This document shows, piece by piece, positions 56,057 to 63,622 of a DNA stretch of 64,000 nt; the stretch's first letter is position 1; each line of letters opens with the position of its first letter. Source of the stretch: Desulfovibrio fairfieldensis (lineage in GTDB: Bacteria; Desulfobacterota; Desulfovibrionia; Desulfovibrionales; Desulfovibrionaceae); assembly GCF_001553605.1 (NCBI RefSeq), contig NZ_CP014229.1, forward strand, positions 289,001 through 353,000, read 5' to 3'. The notes beneath the pieces were generated by a model. It did no database searches. It worked only from the letters and a program-made list of their open reading frames with translations, and was not told the DNA's origin. The position numbers and the translations under genes were made by a program.

Positions 56057-57172
56057 TTACTTGTAGTCGGTGATGATACCTTCATCCATGGCGGTTTTGC
56101 CCATCATGTAATACAGGCCGTTGGAGCGCACCTGGAAGGGCACGGTGAGCTTTGCCCAGGCGATCTGGGAGTCGTGCACCTTTTTGAAGAAAGGATCCTT
56201 GGTGTACTTGGCTATGACTGTGCGGGCCGCCTTCATGAAAGCGGGATAGTAGTCGGCCGGAGTTTCCTCGATGACCACGCCGTTTTCGCGTACCATCTTT
56301 TCCAGGGCCTCGGAGTTGACCTTGATGCCGTTGAGCAGCTGATCGGTGACGCAGGCCTTCATGGCCACGTTGACCACCATCTGGAGGTGTTTGGGCAGCG
56401 CTTCGAACCATGTCTTGTTGATATATACGTCGCCGATGGAAATGGCCTGGTGCAGGCCCTGCAGATAATAGTGCTTCCAGATTTCGGGGAAGCCCATCAC
56501 AATATCTTCGCCGGGAGCGATCCATTCGGCCGCGTCAATGGCGCCGCGCTGGGCGGCGGGAATGATGTCGCCGCCGGCCATGGACACGACGGGCATGCCC
56601 ATTTCCTTAAAAGCTTCCGCGGGCACGCCTGGAGGGGCGCGGAAGGTCAGCTTGTTGATCTGGGTGTGGGACGTGTATTTTTCATGGAACCAGCCGAAAC
56701 ATTCGGGGCCCATGGGCAATACGGGCCAGGACATCATGTCCAGCTTCAGGATGTCCTGATAATATTCGTTGAGCAGCTTGATGCCGTCGCCTTCGAACAT
56801 CCAGGAAAGCTGCGCCATCTGGTCAAGGCCGTAGCCCAGACCGCCGATGGGGGCTGAAAAGAGCGTGCCCGCGGGATGCTTGCCCGAGGCCCAGTGCGTC
56901 CAGCACATGCCGCCGTTGACCAGGCCTTCGCTCACGGCGTCGAATATTTCGAAGTTTTTGACGATTGCGCCGTCGGCATACAGTTCGACCTTGATCTGGC
57001 CCTGAGAGAGTTCCTCAATGTTTTTCTTCAGACGTTCCAGCGTCTTGAAGTACATACTTGAGGTCGCCAGAGAGGTCTGGATTTTCAACTCGTAGGTCTT
57101 GGCCGATGCCGTGGAAAACCCGCAGGAAACCACCAGAGCCATGGCTAACAATACTAAATACAGCTTCTTCAT
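56057..57172 (-). CDS. dctP: TRAP transporter solute-binding protein DctP
   Basis: A 371-residue periplasmic binding protein with a signal peptide (MKKLYLVLLAMALVVSCGFSTASA). The pattern YELKIQTSLATSSMYFKTLERLKK, FRAPPGVPAEAFKEMGMPVVSM, GGDIIPAAQRGAIDAAEWIAPGED and HYYLQGLHQAISIGDVYINKTW resembles the TakP/2-oxoacid and 'mannitol/chloroaromatic' class, where an Arg in the RAPPG region binds the carboxylate. An organic acid ligand, possibly a 2-oxo- or hydroxy-acid or a sulfonate, is therefore likely. First gene of the TRAP operon; the shared 16-bp operator is 216-231 bp upstream. Confidence 0.92.
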   Translation of the reverse strand: MKKLYLVLLAMALVVSCGFSTASAKTYELKIQTSLATSSMYFKTLERLKKNIEELSQGQIKVELYADGAIVKNFEIFDAVSEGLVNGGMCWTHWASGKHPAGTLFSAPIGGLGYGLDQMAQLSWMFEGDGIKLLNEYYQDILKLDMMSWPVLPMGPECFGWFHEKYTSHTQINKLTFRAPPGVPAEAFKEMGMPVVSMAGGDIIPAAQRGAIDAAEWIAPGEDIVMGFPEIWKHYYLQGLHQAISIGDVYINKTWFEALPKHLQMVVNVAMKACVTDQLLNGIKVNSEALEKMVRENGVVIEETPADYYPAFMKAARTVIAKYTKDPFFKKVHDSQIAWAKLTVPFQVRSNGLYYMMGKTAMDEGIITDYK

Positions 57173-57387
57173 GACAACTCCTCGTTTATGGGTTGATGGG
57201 CTAAATTATACAGTCTGCTTTGTTCCTCCTTTCGCGGGGCTTACCGCGTGGAATCCGGCCTTTTGCATTGTTGTTGAAGAAGAACAGCGTCCCTCCGTGG
57301 ACTGTTATGATATGCGCCCATTAGGTGCGGTACAAACGAGACAAGGGAATCTTTAACGGTAAAATAGCTTTTCCCGAGTGCGCGCGA

Positions 57388-57403
57388 TATCGCAAATGCG
57401 ACA
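57388..57403. promoter_or_regulatory. Shared operator, copy 2 (upstream of dctP)
   Basis: An identical TATCGCAAATGCGACA to that at 53048-53063. The core dyad is at 57390-57401. Confidence 0.65.
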
Positions 57404-57496
57404 TTGCAGGATTTTTTTTAGATGGAGGACGTGTAGACCTATGAATTTTCAAGCAATAACTATATATTATAATTGATCATATATAGATATGTATTT

Positions 57497-57646
57497 CTAG
57501 AGCGCTTTCATTGATTGCGGAATGTGGTTTGCTGTTTCACGGGCTATGGCGCGGGTCGCATCCGCGTCGCTGCCGACAAATAATCCCCGCATGGTATAGT
57601 GTTTATTGGGGTTGAAGACAGGCAATTGAATGAATGCCTCAATCAT
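57497..57646 (-). CDS. Doubtful 49-residue ORF or gene remnant
   Basis: A minus-strand ORF whose product (with FNPNKHYTMRGLFVGSDADA and ARETANHIP) looks protein-like, but the ATG lacks a ribosome binding site and no family is recognised. It may be the tail of a lost gene. Confidence 0.2.
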   Translation of the reverse strand: MIEAFIQLPVFNPNKHYTMRGLFVGSDADATRAIARETANHIPQSMKAL

Positions 57647-57801
57647 CGGATATTCATTCGATTGCCTTGGGGGTGAAGCCAGGGGCATTGCCTCGCTGCC
57701 GGAGCGGATATATTCTGTGATACATGGACGGCGCATTGCGCCGTCCGGACGAGACCTTCTATGCGCGGCCTGGCAGACTGCCAAAGCCGCAAGGAAAACA
57801 C

Positions 57802-58842
57802 ATGCCCTATCTCATCTTCAGCATATCCCGGCGCGCGCCCACGCTTTTTCTGCTGCTCTGGCTGGTTGTTCCGGCTATGGCGGCCGCAGCGGCCGCGTCC
57901 GACGAGGCAGCCATGAATACCGGACATCCCATGCCCCCGCTCAGCGAGCGGGAGGCTGACGTTTTGTTGCGCAAGGCCACAGAGGCCCCCTATACGGGCC
58001 GTTATCTCAACAATCACGCGGCGGGCACCTATATCTGCCGCCAGTGCGGCATGCCGCTCTACCACTCCGAGGACAAATTTGAATCCGGCTGCGGCTGGCC
58101 CAGTTTTGACGACGCCGTGCCCGGCGCGGTGCGCCGCGTGCCCGATGCCGACGGGCAGCGGGTGGAAATTCTCTGCGCGCATTGCGGCGGGCATCTGGGG
58201 CATGTTTTTGAAGGCGAAGGCTTCACGGACAAGAATACCCGCCATTGCGTCAATTCCCTGTCCATGAGTTTCGCGCCCGCGGGCAGCGAGGAGGAAAAGG
58301 CGGCCTTTGCCCGCGCCAAGGCCGTTGCGGCCTGCACGGGCACGGCCATTGTGGCCGGGGGGTGCTTCTGGGGGGTGGAGGATGCCTTCCACAAACTGCC
58401 CGGCGTCTGTGAGGCGGTTTCCGGCTATACGGGCGGACATGTCCCGGCGCCCGGCTATGAGGACGTCAGCCGGGGCGACACCGGGCACGCCGAGGCCGTG
58501 CGGGTGACCTTCGACCCGTCGAAAGTCACCTATGAGCAGGTTCTGCGCCGTTTTTTCGAGATCCACGATCCCACCCAGCTCAACCGCCAGGGTCCGGATG
58601 TGGGCGAGCAATACCGCTCGGCCGTTTTTTATCTGGATGAGGAACAGAAGGCCGTGGCCGAAAAGCTCATGGCCCGGCTCAGGGAGCTGGGCTACAAGGT
58701 GGTGACGCAATTACGCCCGGCCGGGGCTTTTTATGAGGCTGAAGCCTACCACCAGCGCTTCGCGGAGCGCACCGGCCGAGGAGCCTGCCATCTGGCGGTG
58801 CCGCGTTTCGAGCGCCGTGCCGACGGCAGTCCGGTGGAATAG
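57802..58842 (+). CDS. msrBA: Secreted MsrB-MsrA fusion, methionine sulfoxide reductase
   Basis: A 346-residue bifunctional repair enzyme with a signal peptide (about residues 1-31), so it acts in the periplasm or is membrane-anchored. The MsrB domain is N-terminal (about 50-158): zinc cysteines 79, 82, 125 and 128, GCGWPSF, and catalytic Cys149 in RHCVNS. The MsrA domain is C-terminal (about 180-340) with catalytic Cys188 in GGCFWG, then GYTGGHVPAPGYEDVSRGDTGHAEA. The two reduce R- and S-methionine sulfoxide. AAGGAA precedes the ATG at 57802. It stands alone with its own terminator. Electron supply in the periplasm is not encoded nearby. Confidence 0.92.
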   Translation: MPYLIFSISRRAPTLFLLLWLVVPAMAAAAAASDEAAMNTGHPMPPLSEREADVLLRKATEAPYTGRYLNNHAAGTYICRQCGMPLYHSEDKFESGCGWPSFDDAVPGAVRRVPDADGQRVEILCAHCGGHLGHVFEGEGFTDKNTRHCVNSLSMSFAPAGSEEEKAAFARAKAVAACTGTAIVAGGCFWGVEDAFHKLPGVCEAVSGYTGGHVPAPGYEDVSRGDTGHAEAVRVTFDPSKVTYEQVLRRFFEIHDPTQLNRQGPDVGEQYRSAVFYLDEEQKAVAEKLMARLRELGYKVVTQLRPAGAFYEAEAYHQRFAERTGRGACHLAVPRFERRADGSPVE

Positions 58843-58854
58843 CTGAAACATTGA

Positions 58855-58888
58855 AGCCCTCGCGATCCGTCATCGCGAGGGCTTTTTT
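58855..58888 (+). terminator. msrBA terminator
   Basis: AGCCCTCGCGAT (58855-58866) pairs exactly with ATCGCGAGGGCT (58872-58883) and is followed by a T run. Confidence 0.92.
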
Positions 58889-58929
58889 GACATGAAGATA
58901 TAGTGGCACCAAAAGAGATCGGGAGCTGA

Positions 58930-59382
58930 TTACCGGCTGACCCTTTCCATCCTGTCGTAGACATTCCGCATTCGCAACACCAGATTGGACGCCTGCTCAA
59001 GGAGGCAGCCCAGGCTGGCAATGACATAGCCTTTTACGCGCACGTCATGGTGCGTGCTTTTCATTATTTTGACCACGCCCACCAGGAGCATATAGGTTTC
59101 CGCCAGCAGGTCGCGAAAATCTTTCGCGCTGTATTGTTTCAAAAGGTTACGCTCGTGCTGCACCGCTCCCGCTGAAAGGTAGTAGCAGCGGGTTTCGCCG
59201 TCCGAATCCGGGCCGGGACGCGGGGTGAGCCCGCTGCCCTGTACTGCCGGTTCATACATGGCAAACAGGTCCTGGGCGGCGGTCTGGAATCTTGCGATCC
59301 GTTCCGCCAGTTCGGAATGGCTCTGAGAAGGGGGCGTTGGCGACTGCGGCTGCGGAGCAGCGCTCGAGAAATGATGGGGCAT
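58930..59382 (-). CDS. Hypothetical helical protein
   Basis: A 150-residue protein of unknown function. The first 25 residues are Ser/Pro/Gln-rich. The rest is helical: ELAERIARFQTAAQDLFAMYE, ERNLLKQYSAKDFRDLLAETY, and a final hydrophobic-patterned ASLGCLLEQASNLVLRMRNVY, which could be a small four-helix bundle. No ribosome binding site is clear before the ATG. It sits at the edge of a repeat-rich region that may be a mobile-element remnant. Confidence 0.5.
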   Translation of the reverse strand: MPHHFSSAAPQPQSPTPPSQSHSELAERIARFQTAAQDLFAMYEPAVQGSGLTPRPGPDSDGETRCYYLSAGAVQHERNLLKQYSAKDFRDLLAETYMLLVGVVKIMKSTHHDVRVKGYVIASLGCLLEQASNLVLRMRNVYDRMERVSR

Positions 59383-59612
59383 AAGGCAGCTCGTGGGGTT
59401 TCACGTTGGCGTTGCCTTACGATGAGCAACGCCGGGTGGTCGTAACCGCCCACGAGCGGCTTGTGGTTTTTAGCCTTTCGGCCTGGACATGACCACAACA
59501 CCCGGCAATAGATAGCCAGTAGCGCCAACCAAAGGGCGCAAAAAAGCCATACTGTCGGGATGGTAACCGTCGTGAGAGGTGTTACGACACACCTTGAACC
59601 CAGCTTAGACAT
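59139..59612 (-). CDS. Possible small membrane protein in an accessory region
   Basis: An ORF starting MSKLGSRCVVTPLTTVTIP with one clear membrane helix (VWLFCALWLALLAIYC), followed by a basic stretch GRKAKNHKPLVGGYDHPALL. Its 3' half overlaps the hypothetical gene at 58930-59382 in another frame, so the true end is doubtful. The pattern of a small leader-like ORF running into a second one recalls satellite-phage or prophage early regions, but I cannot confirm a family. Confidence 0.25.
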   Translation of the reverse strand: MSKLGSRCVVTPLTTVTIPTVWLFCALWLALLAIYCRVLWSCPGRKAKNHKPLVGGYDHPALLIVRQRQRETPRAALCPIISRALLRSRSRQRPLLRAIPNWRNGSQDSRPPPRTCLPCMNRQYRAAGSPRVPARIRTAKPAATTFQRERCSTSVTF

Positions 59613-60190
59613 AGAAAAAATAGCCGTCAAGTGCATAGCCCCCCAAGGGCATTCTGTTCTCCATCCGTTGTTTTATTTTGCCCTCCGGGCACGGAGACGT
59701 TACGCCTCCCGGCGTTAGGGCCGCCTCCGGCGTGGCAGGGGCCGGGGGCGGCCCCCCCAGGCCCCTTGCAACCCCTGCCCCCGCGTGATTGCCGTAACAC
59801 GCTGACGCGGAGTCCCACGGGTCTTGCTCGCGTGGCTCGCTGCGCCCCGAAATCGCCGCGTGCCAATATCCAACGGCTGAACATCTCCTTCTCAACGACC
59901 GTCAGTAGATGGTATTGCGCGGCGCGGAGGGAGATCGCCTGAGCGTTGCGAAGGAAGCTCCCGCAGCAAATGCCGCGCAGCCTCATGCTCCAGCCGTTGC
60001 GACGCAGGAGCTTGATCCGTAACACGGCTTCGCCGTGAACGGCTCAAGCAAGCCGCTGACGCGGCAACGGCTTGCGTAACCCGCCCCCCGCCCGCGCCGG
60101 AGGCGGCCCAAGCCGGAGCGAAGCGAGAAGCCCTCATGCCCGCAGGGCGCGCTAAACCCATCAGGGCGACAAGCCCACTGTTGGAAATAA
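59613..60190. other. Repeat-rich region, probable mobile-element remnant
   Basis: About 580 bp without a gene I can support. It contains a GC-extreme palindromic block (59735-59785), inverted repeats based on GGCTTCGCCG/CGGCGAAGCC and GCCGCTGACGCGGCAACGGC (around 60025-60080), and repeated GTAACAC/CGTAAC words. A minus-strand open segment ending near 59892 with RLEHEAARHLLRELP looks like the tail of a lost protein. The composition differs from the neighbours. Confidence 0.4.
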
Positions 60191-60196
60191 AAAAGC

Positions 60197-60224
60197 GAGG
60201 CCTTCTTCCGGGGAAGAAGGCCTC
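60197..60224 (-). terminator. Terminator of the ABC importer operon
   Basis: GAGGCCTTCTTCC (60197-60209) and its complement (60212-60224) form a perfect stem; on the minus strand it is followed by GCTTTTTTATTT. It lies 37-64 bp past the binding-protein stop. Confidence 0.9.
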
Positions 60225-60260
60225 TTTGATCATCCGCAACAGCGGATTACGGCGTTTCGT

Positions 60261-61340
60261 TTACTTGTAGGAAGGGATGGGGGTCTGAACCATCTTCAGG
60301 AACTTGTTGGTGGCGTACTTGCCGTCGTGAACCTTCTTGGCTTCCTCGGGGGTGATGCGGCCCACGGTGGTGAAGAATTCGGCGATTTCGCCCTGCCACT
60401 TCTGAGCCGGGCTCTGGCCCTTGGAGTCGTCAAACATGACCAGCTGTTCTTCCAGGTTGTACACGGGGTGCTTCTGGATGTCCTTCAGGGCCAGCTCCTT
60501 GGCATAGTCCTTGCCGGCCCATTCCAGGAAGAAACGACGGTATTCGGGCACCAGGCTCTCGGCGCTTTCCTTCTGGAGCATGTTCACGGCGCGCAGGTAA
60601 ATGCCCAGGAATTTGGCGGTGATCTCAGGATGGGCATTGGCATACTTGGCATCGGCGATCAGCACGATGGGGTTGCCCTTTTTGCACATCTTGAGGTCGG
60701 CGGCCAGCACGCCGCCCTTGTCCATGGCCAGGAAGAGGTGCGGCGCCCACAGGGCCACGCCGTCGCCGATGTTGTTTTCAAACGCGCCCACGGCCTGGGC
60801 CTGGTCCATGTTCTTGATGACCACGTCGCTGTCCTTGAGGCCCAGCACGTTCAGCCAGGAGGAAAGGGCGTAGTGGGCGGAGCTCACGGTGGTGACCAGG
60901 AAGGTCTTGCCCTTCACGGTCTCGGGGCTGCCCAGCACGTCGGGGTAGTCTTTGTTCCAGCCCTTGACTTTGGAGATGGGGCTGTCCTTGCGGACAACCA
61001 CGCCGTTGGTCATGGATTCATCGTTGCCGTTGGCAATGATGATGGTGTCGTAACGCAGGTTGCCCAGCATGGCGGGCACGGCGCCCATGCCCGCGAAGAC
61101 CCATTCGCCGGAGGGCAGAGCGTTCAGAATGTCGGCGCCGGAGTTGAAGTATTTGATTTCAACGTCCAGACCGGCTTCTTTATCCCAGCCTTTTTCCTTG
61201 GCATACCACATCAGGAAGGTTTCGTGCTCGTCCATCCACGCGGTGGGCACTTTCACCAGTTTCCCGGCGGCCATGGCGGCGCCGGAGATGCTCAGAACAA
61301 ACACGGCGGCCATTGCCAGGGCAATCCATTTTTTCAACAT
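60261..61340 (-). CDS. ABC importer substrate-binding protein, nitrate/sulfonate/taurine family
   Basis: A 359-residue periplasmic protein with a signal peptide (MLKKWIALAMAAVFVLSISGAAMA). The mature part begins KLVKVPTAWMDEHETFLMWY and has YFNSGADILNALPSGEWVFAGMG and VKGKTFLVTTVSSAHYALSSWL, the pattern of the NMT1/SsuA/TauA type II binding proteins. It is the last gene of the operon, after a small membrane protein, an ATPase and two permeases. The ligand could be a sulfonate, nitrate-like anion or pyrimidine/thiamine precursor; the window does not decide. GGAGG precedes the ATG. Confidence 0.9.
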   Translation of the reverse strand: MLKKWIALAMAAVFVLSISGAAMAAGKLVKVPTAWMDEHETFLMWYAKEKGWDKEAGLDVEIKYFNSGADILNALPSGEWVFAGMGAVPAMLGNLRYDTIIIANGNDESMTNGVVVRKDSPISKVKGWNKDYPDVLGSPETVKGKTFLVTTVSSAHYALSSWLNVLGLKDSDVVIKNMDQAQAVGAFENNIGDGVALWAPHLFLAMDKGGVLAADLKMCKKGNPIVLIADAKYANAHPEITAKFLGIYLRAVNMLQKESAESLVPEYRRFFLEWAGKDYAKELALKDIQKHPVYNLEEQLVMFDDSKGQSPAQKWQGEIAEFFTTVGRITPEEAKKVHDGKYATNKFLKMVQTPIPSYK

Positions 61341-61427
61341 ACTCGTCCTCCAGAATAACGGTTAATCCGGGTGGTCGCGCTTGCGCGCGTTCCGTACAGT
61401 CCGGACGCGGGCCGTCTACGGCTACGG

Positions 61428-61958
61428 CTATAACCCTTTACCCATGTTATGTAGCAGCTCCGAAGAGCTTCCGTCCGTAAGGCGTGCTGTTTTCTGGTCG
61501 GGCCGGGGCGCGTTTTCGCTTTCGCCGTCCGCCGGGACATGCCCCAGAGCCTGTTCCGCGGCGACCTGCCTCTGTCTGGTTATGGCTAAAGCATAGCAGG
61601 TGCGCAGGCGGTAGGCAAGATATTGCAGCAGGCAGCCGGCTCCGGCCAGAAGCAGGCTCACAATCCAGTGGGTTCCGGCCAGCCACGCGCCGAAAGCCGC
61701 CAGGCAGAGCAGCAGGCCGCCCAGCCGCCGCGCAAGCACGCGGCGGTAGATGCTTGCGACGGCTTCGGGGCTGTCCGCCTGTGCATCCGTCTGCCCGTCC
61801 ATCTGCTTGTCCATCCGCCCGCCCGTCCGGGCCGGGCCCGAGGCTGGCGGTTCGCCGCGTCCGGCGAGCCGCCCGCAGAGCGCGCGCACCGCCAGCCAGA
61901 CGGCAACGGCGCCCACAGTGCCCGCCAGCAGATTGAACATCAGGGTGGCTGTGCTCAT
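61428..61958 (-). CDS. Small membrane protein within the ABC operon
   Basis: A 176-residue protein with an N-terminal helix (LMFNLLAGTVGAVAVWLAVRAL), a hydrophilic repeat-like linker (DKQMDGQTDAQADS), and two further hydrophobic segments (LGGLLLCLAAFGAWLAG, VSLLLAGAGCLLQYLAYRL). No family recognised. It lies 10 bp after the ATPase gene and before the binding-protein gene, so it is probably part of the transporter operon, perhaps an accessory membrane subunit. Confidence 0.6.
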   Translation of the reverse strand: MSTATLMFNLLAGTVGAVAVWLAVRALCGRLAGRGEPPASGPARTGGRMDKQMDGQTDAQADSPEAVASIYRRVLARRLGGLLLCLAAFGAWLAGTHWIVSLLLAGAGCLLQYLAYRLRTCYALAITRQRQVAAEQALGHVPADGESENAPRPDQKTARLTDGSSSELLHNMGKGL

Positions 61959-61968
61959 GCCTGTTTCC

Positions 61969-62754
61969 TCAGAGAATCAGTTCGGTGTTGGCGATGATCT
62001 CTTCGCGCAGTTCCAGCAGTTCCATGGAAGTGTGCTCGCGCGGACGGGGCAGATTGATGGTGTACTCCGTCTTGATGGTGCCGGGCAGCTTGCCTTCCAT
62101 CAGCACGATGCGGTCGCCCAGGAAGAGCGCTTCGTCGATGTTGTTGGTGACGAAGAGCACCGTGCGTTTGTCCTGTTCCCAGATGCGGGCGGTTTCCACC
62201 TGCATGTACATGCGGGTCTGGGCGTCGAGCTGGCCGAAGGGTTCGTCCAGAAGCATGACCTTGGGCGAGTTGGCATAGGCCCGTGCGATGCCCACGCGCT
62301 GCTTCATGCCGCCCGACAACTGGTGGGGGTAGTGGTTTTCAAAACCTTCCAGGCCCACCATCTTGATGTAATGGTTCGCGATGTTGTGACGCTCGGCCGC
62401 GGGCACATTGCGCAGCTTGAGGCCCAGCTCCACGTTGTCGCGCACGGTTTTCCAGGCGAAGAGCATGTAGCTCTGGAAGACGATGCCGCGGTCCGGCCCG
62501 GGGCCGGTGATCGGCTCGCCGTCCAGGGTGACGTAGCCCTTGTCCGGGATTTCCAGGCCCGCGATGATCTTCAGCAGGGTGGACTTGCCGCTCTGGCCGG
62601 GGCCGAGCACCACCAGGAACTCGTTTTCATAGACGTCCAGGGTAATGTCCTTGATGACCGGCACTTCCTGGTTGCCCTTCTGGATGAAGGTCTTGCTGAT
62701 GTCCTCGCAGTGGATTTTCAGAACCGGAGGACATTTGGCGTTCTGTTGGCTCAT
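61969..62754 (-). CDS. ABC importer ATPase, nitrate/sulfonate/taurine family
   Basis: A 261-residue ABC ATPase with Walker A GPGQSGKST, signature LSGGMKQRVGIARA, Walker B VMLLDEPFGQLDAQTR and switch FVTNNIDEA. FQSYMLFAWKTVRDNVELGL is typical of SsuB/TauB/NrtD proteins. It drives the two permeases encoded just upstream. AAGGAT precedes the ATG. Confidence 0.93.
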   Translation of the reverse strand: MSQQNAKCPPVLKIHCEDISKTFIQKGNQEVPVIKDITLDVYENEFLVVLGPGQSGKSTLLKIIAGLEIPDKGYVTLDGEPITGPGPDRGIVFQSYMLFAWKTVRDNVELGLKLRNVPAAERHNIANHYIKMVGLEGFENHYPHQLSGGMKQRVGIARAYANSPKVMLLDEPFGQLDAQTRMYMQVETARIWEQDKRTVLFVTNNIDEALFLGDRIVLMEGKLPGTIKTEYTINLPRPREHTSMELLELREEIIANTELIL

Positions 62755-62773
62755 GTGTCTATCCTTCTGTCGC

Positions 62774-63619
62774 TTAGACGTTGTCGATGCTGCGCTTCCA
62801 GGGGCAGAGCTTGCGCTCGAGAAGGGAGACGCCCAGAGAGCTGATCCAGGCCGCCGCCGCGATGAGCAGCATGCCGCTGAGGACCAGGGAGGGATTGTGC
62901 GTGTCCATGCCGCGCTTGATCAGGAAGCCCAGACCGTCGCGGGAGTTCATCAGTTCGGCGGCCAGCACGCAGGTCCAGGCCGCGCTGAGCGAGATCTGCA
63001 GGCCCGCGAAAACCGCCGGAAAGGAGGCCGGGAAGCAGACGTGGAAGATTTCGTCCCGGCGCTTGCCGCCGAGCACGCGGATGACGTCGTACAGGTCCGG
63101 GTCCACCAGGCGCACGCCGTTGTAAGCGTTCAGCAGGCAGGGCACGAAGGTGCCGATGATGATGATGAAGACCTTGGAGAATTCGCCGATGCCGAACCAC
63201 AAAATGGCGATGGACACCCAGGCGATGGGCGGCATGGGCTTGAACAGGTCGAAGAGCGGCTTGACGATGCCGTGGACTGTTTTGTTCAAAGCCATGAACA
63301 GGCCCAAGGGCACGGCCACGACGCTGGCCAGGATAAAGCCGATGATGACGCGCTGGAAGCTGGCCCAGATGTGGCCCCAGAGGTTGGTGCCCGCGAATTT
63401 CATGCCGGTCAGGCGGATCATCTGATCCAGCACCTGGGCGGGCGTGGCCAGGGAGTCGCGGAAGATTTTTTCAGCCGCGGTCCAGTGCCAGAGCGAGAAA
63501 AAGGCCACAATGGACACGCAATACAGGAAGTACGTGTTAGTAATCAGTTTATAGAGCGTAAACCGTCCGCGTTCAGCCGCATGGTCGACGGTTTCGTTGG
63601 CAATGGATGAAGACGCCAT
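62774..63619 (-). CDS. ABC importer permease, nitrate/sulfonate/taurine family
   Basis: A 281-residue membrane protein with six helices of the SsuC/TauC type. The EAA-like cytoplasmic loop is DVIRVLGGKRRDEIFHVCFPASFPAVFAGL. AGGAGG precedes the ATG, three bases after the upstream permease gene. It should pair with the second permease as a heterodimer. Confidence 0.92.
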   Translation of the reverse strand: MASSSIANETVDHAAERGRFTLYKLITNTYFLYCVSIVAFFSLWHWTAAEKIFRDSLATPAQVLDQMIRLTGMKFAGTNLWGHIWASFQRVIIGFILASVVAVPLGLFMALNKTVHGIVKPLFDLFKPMPPIAWVSIAILWFGIGEFSKVFIIIIGTFVPCLLNAYNGVRLVDPDLYDVIRVLGGKRRDEIFHVCFPASFPAVFAGLQISLSAAWTCVLAAELMNSRDGLGFLIKRGMDTHNPSLVLSGMLLIAAAAWISSLGVSLLERKLCPWKRSIDNV

Positions 63620-63622
63620 GAA

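Larger units (their letters stand above)
57173..57801. other. Divergent region between dctP and msrBA
   Basis: 629 bp containing the operator at 57388-57403, an AT-rich block (57410-57500) and a doubtful 49-codon ORF (57497-57646). The promoters for dctP and msrBA must lie here; I cannot place them with confidence. Confidence 0.45.

Noticed and set aside
61373-61388. A sequence resembling the TCGCAAATGCGA operator upstream of the ABC binding-protein gene
   Set aside because: It is GC-rich (GTCGCGCTTGCGCGC), differs at several positions, lies inside an operon and is likely by chance at this composition.
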